Of a DNA stretch of 5,464 bases, positions 5,368 through 5,464 are shown piece by piece. Position numbers and translations under genes: made by a program. Source of the DNA: an uncultured Campylobacter sp. (lineage in GTDB: Bacteria; Campylobacterota; Campylobacteria; Campylobacterales; Campylobacteraceae); contig NZ_CALHIK010000141.1 in the NCBI RefSeq assembly GCF_938030785.1, positions 1 through 5,464 on the forward strand. The letters run 5' to 3'. The notes under the pieces are model-generated. The model was given only the letters and a program-made list of their open reading frames with translations, did not search any database and had not been told where the DNA came from. Within the stretch, counting starts at the first letter, position 1; each line of letters starts with the position of its first letter.

Positions 5368-5370
5368 CTA
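5365..5370 (-). promoter_or_regulatory. Probable -10 box (TAGAAT) of the four-gene operon
   Basis: On the minus strand TAGAAT matches 5 of 6 consensus positions and lies about 50 bases before the first start codon. No -35 box is evident, as usual in Campylobacter. It is the best candidate between the first gene and the window edge. Confidence 0.45.
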
Positions 5371-5422
5371 TCTTTGCTACGCTTACGCAGCGTTTAAATT
5401 TAATCTCGCCGCAGCTACGGCT

Positions 5423-5436
5423 AAATTTTAAAATTT
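5423..5436. repeat. AT palindrome AAATTTTAAAATTT upstream of the operon
   Basis: An exact copy of the 14-mer found five times between 990 and 1897. Here it sits about 53 bases upstream of the likely -10 box. The rest of 5371-5464 shows no gene. A four-codon frame ending in TAA at 5450-5452 (minus) might be the tail of an upstream gene, but too little is visible. Confidence 0.6.
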
Positions 5437-5464
5437 CAAATCCGCCGTTTTAAAGAGCCGTCAT

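Noticed and set aside
5450..5464. ATG at 5462-5464 (minus) followed by three codons and TAA.
   Set aside because: Too short to call a gene; it could be the last codons of an upstream gene outside the window, but nothing visible supports that.

Overview
The window looks like chromosomal DNA of a Campylobacter-type epsilonproteobacterium (Campylobacterota). The protein sequences, the 4-base ATGA gene overlap, promoters with a good -10 but no clear -35, and many AAATTTTAAAATTT-type motifs between genes all fit. The coding DNA is fairly GC-rich (33 of 60 bases in a sampled line of the aldehyde dehydrogenase gene), which suggests one of the higher-GC oral species such as C. gracilis, C. showae or C. 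rectus. The species is an inference, not something I can prove from the sequence.

Layout. Positions 1-998 (+) hold the 3' end of a methylthioadenosine/S-adenosylhomocysteine nucleosidase gene (mtnN), which overlaps by 4 bases a PP-loop ATPase of the TtcA tRNA 2-thiocytidine family. Positions 999-2025 hold no convincing gene. The first part (about 1005-1440) is very GC-rich. The second part (about 1431-1900) is AT-rich and carries imperfect direct repeats and a recurring AT palindrome. A -10 box and a strong Shine-Dalgarno sequence then lead into a complete NAD(P)-dependent aldehyde dehydrogenase (2026-3492, +), which ends at a strong hairpin terminator (3520-3549).

Positions 3548-5315 (-) hold a compact four-gene operon, visibly more AT-rich than the left half. 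In transcription order it has two tandem 156-residue membrane proteins (two membrane helices plus a probable PH-like domain), then two paralogous small lipoproteins with a conserved cysteine pair. Gaps are only 9-10 bases and ribosome binding sites overlap the preceding stop codons. Its promoter lies at about 5365-5370 beside a 16-base perfect palindrome.

How the genes fit together. The first pair joins S-adenosylmethionine by-product salvage (and, in this lineage, the futalosine menaquinone route) to tRNA thiolation, linked by position only. The aldehyde dehydrogenase stands alone. The A-A'-B-B' operon is the part I cannot match to a known system. It is built from two tandem duplications, and the membrane-protein pair has near-identical ends but a strongly diverged centre. 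A paired envelope function is likely; its exact role is unknown.
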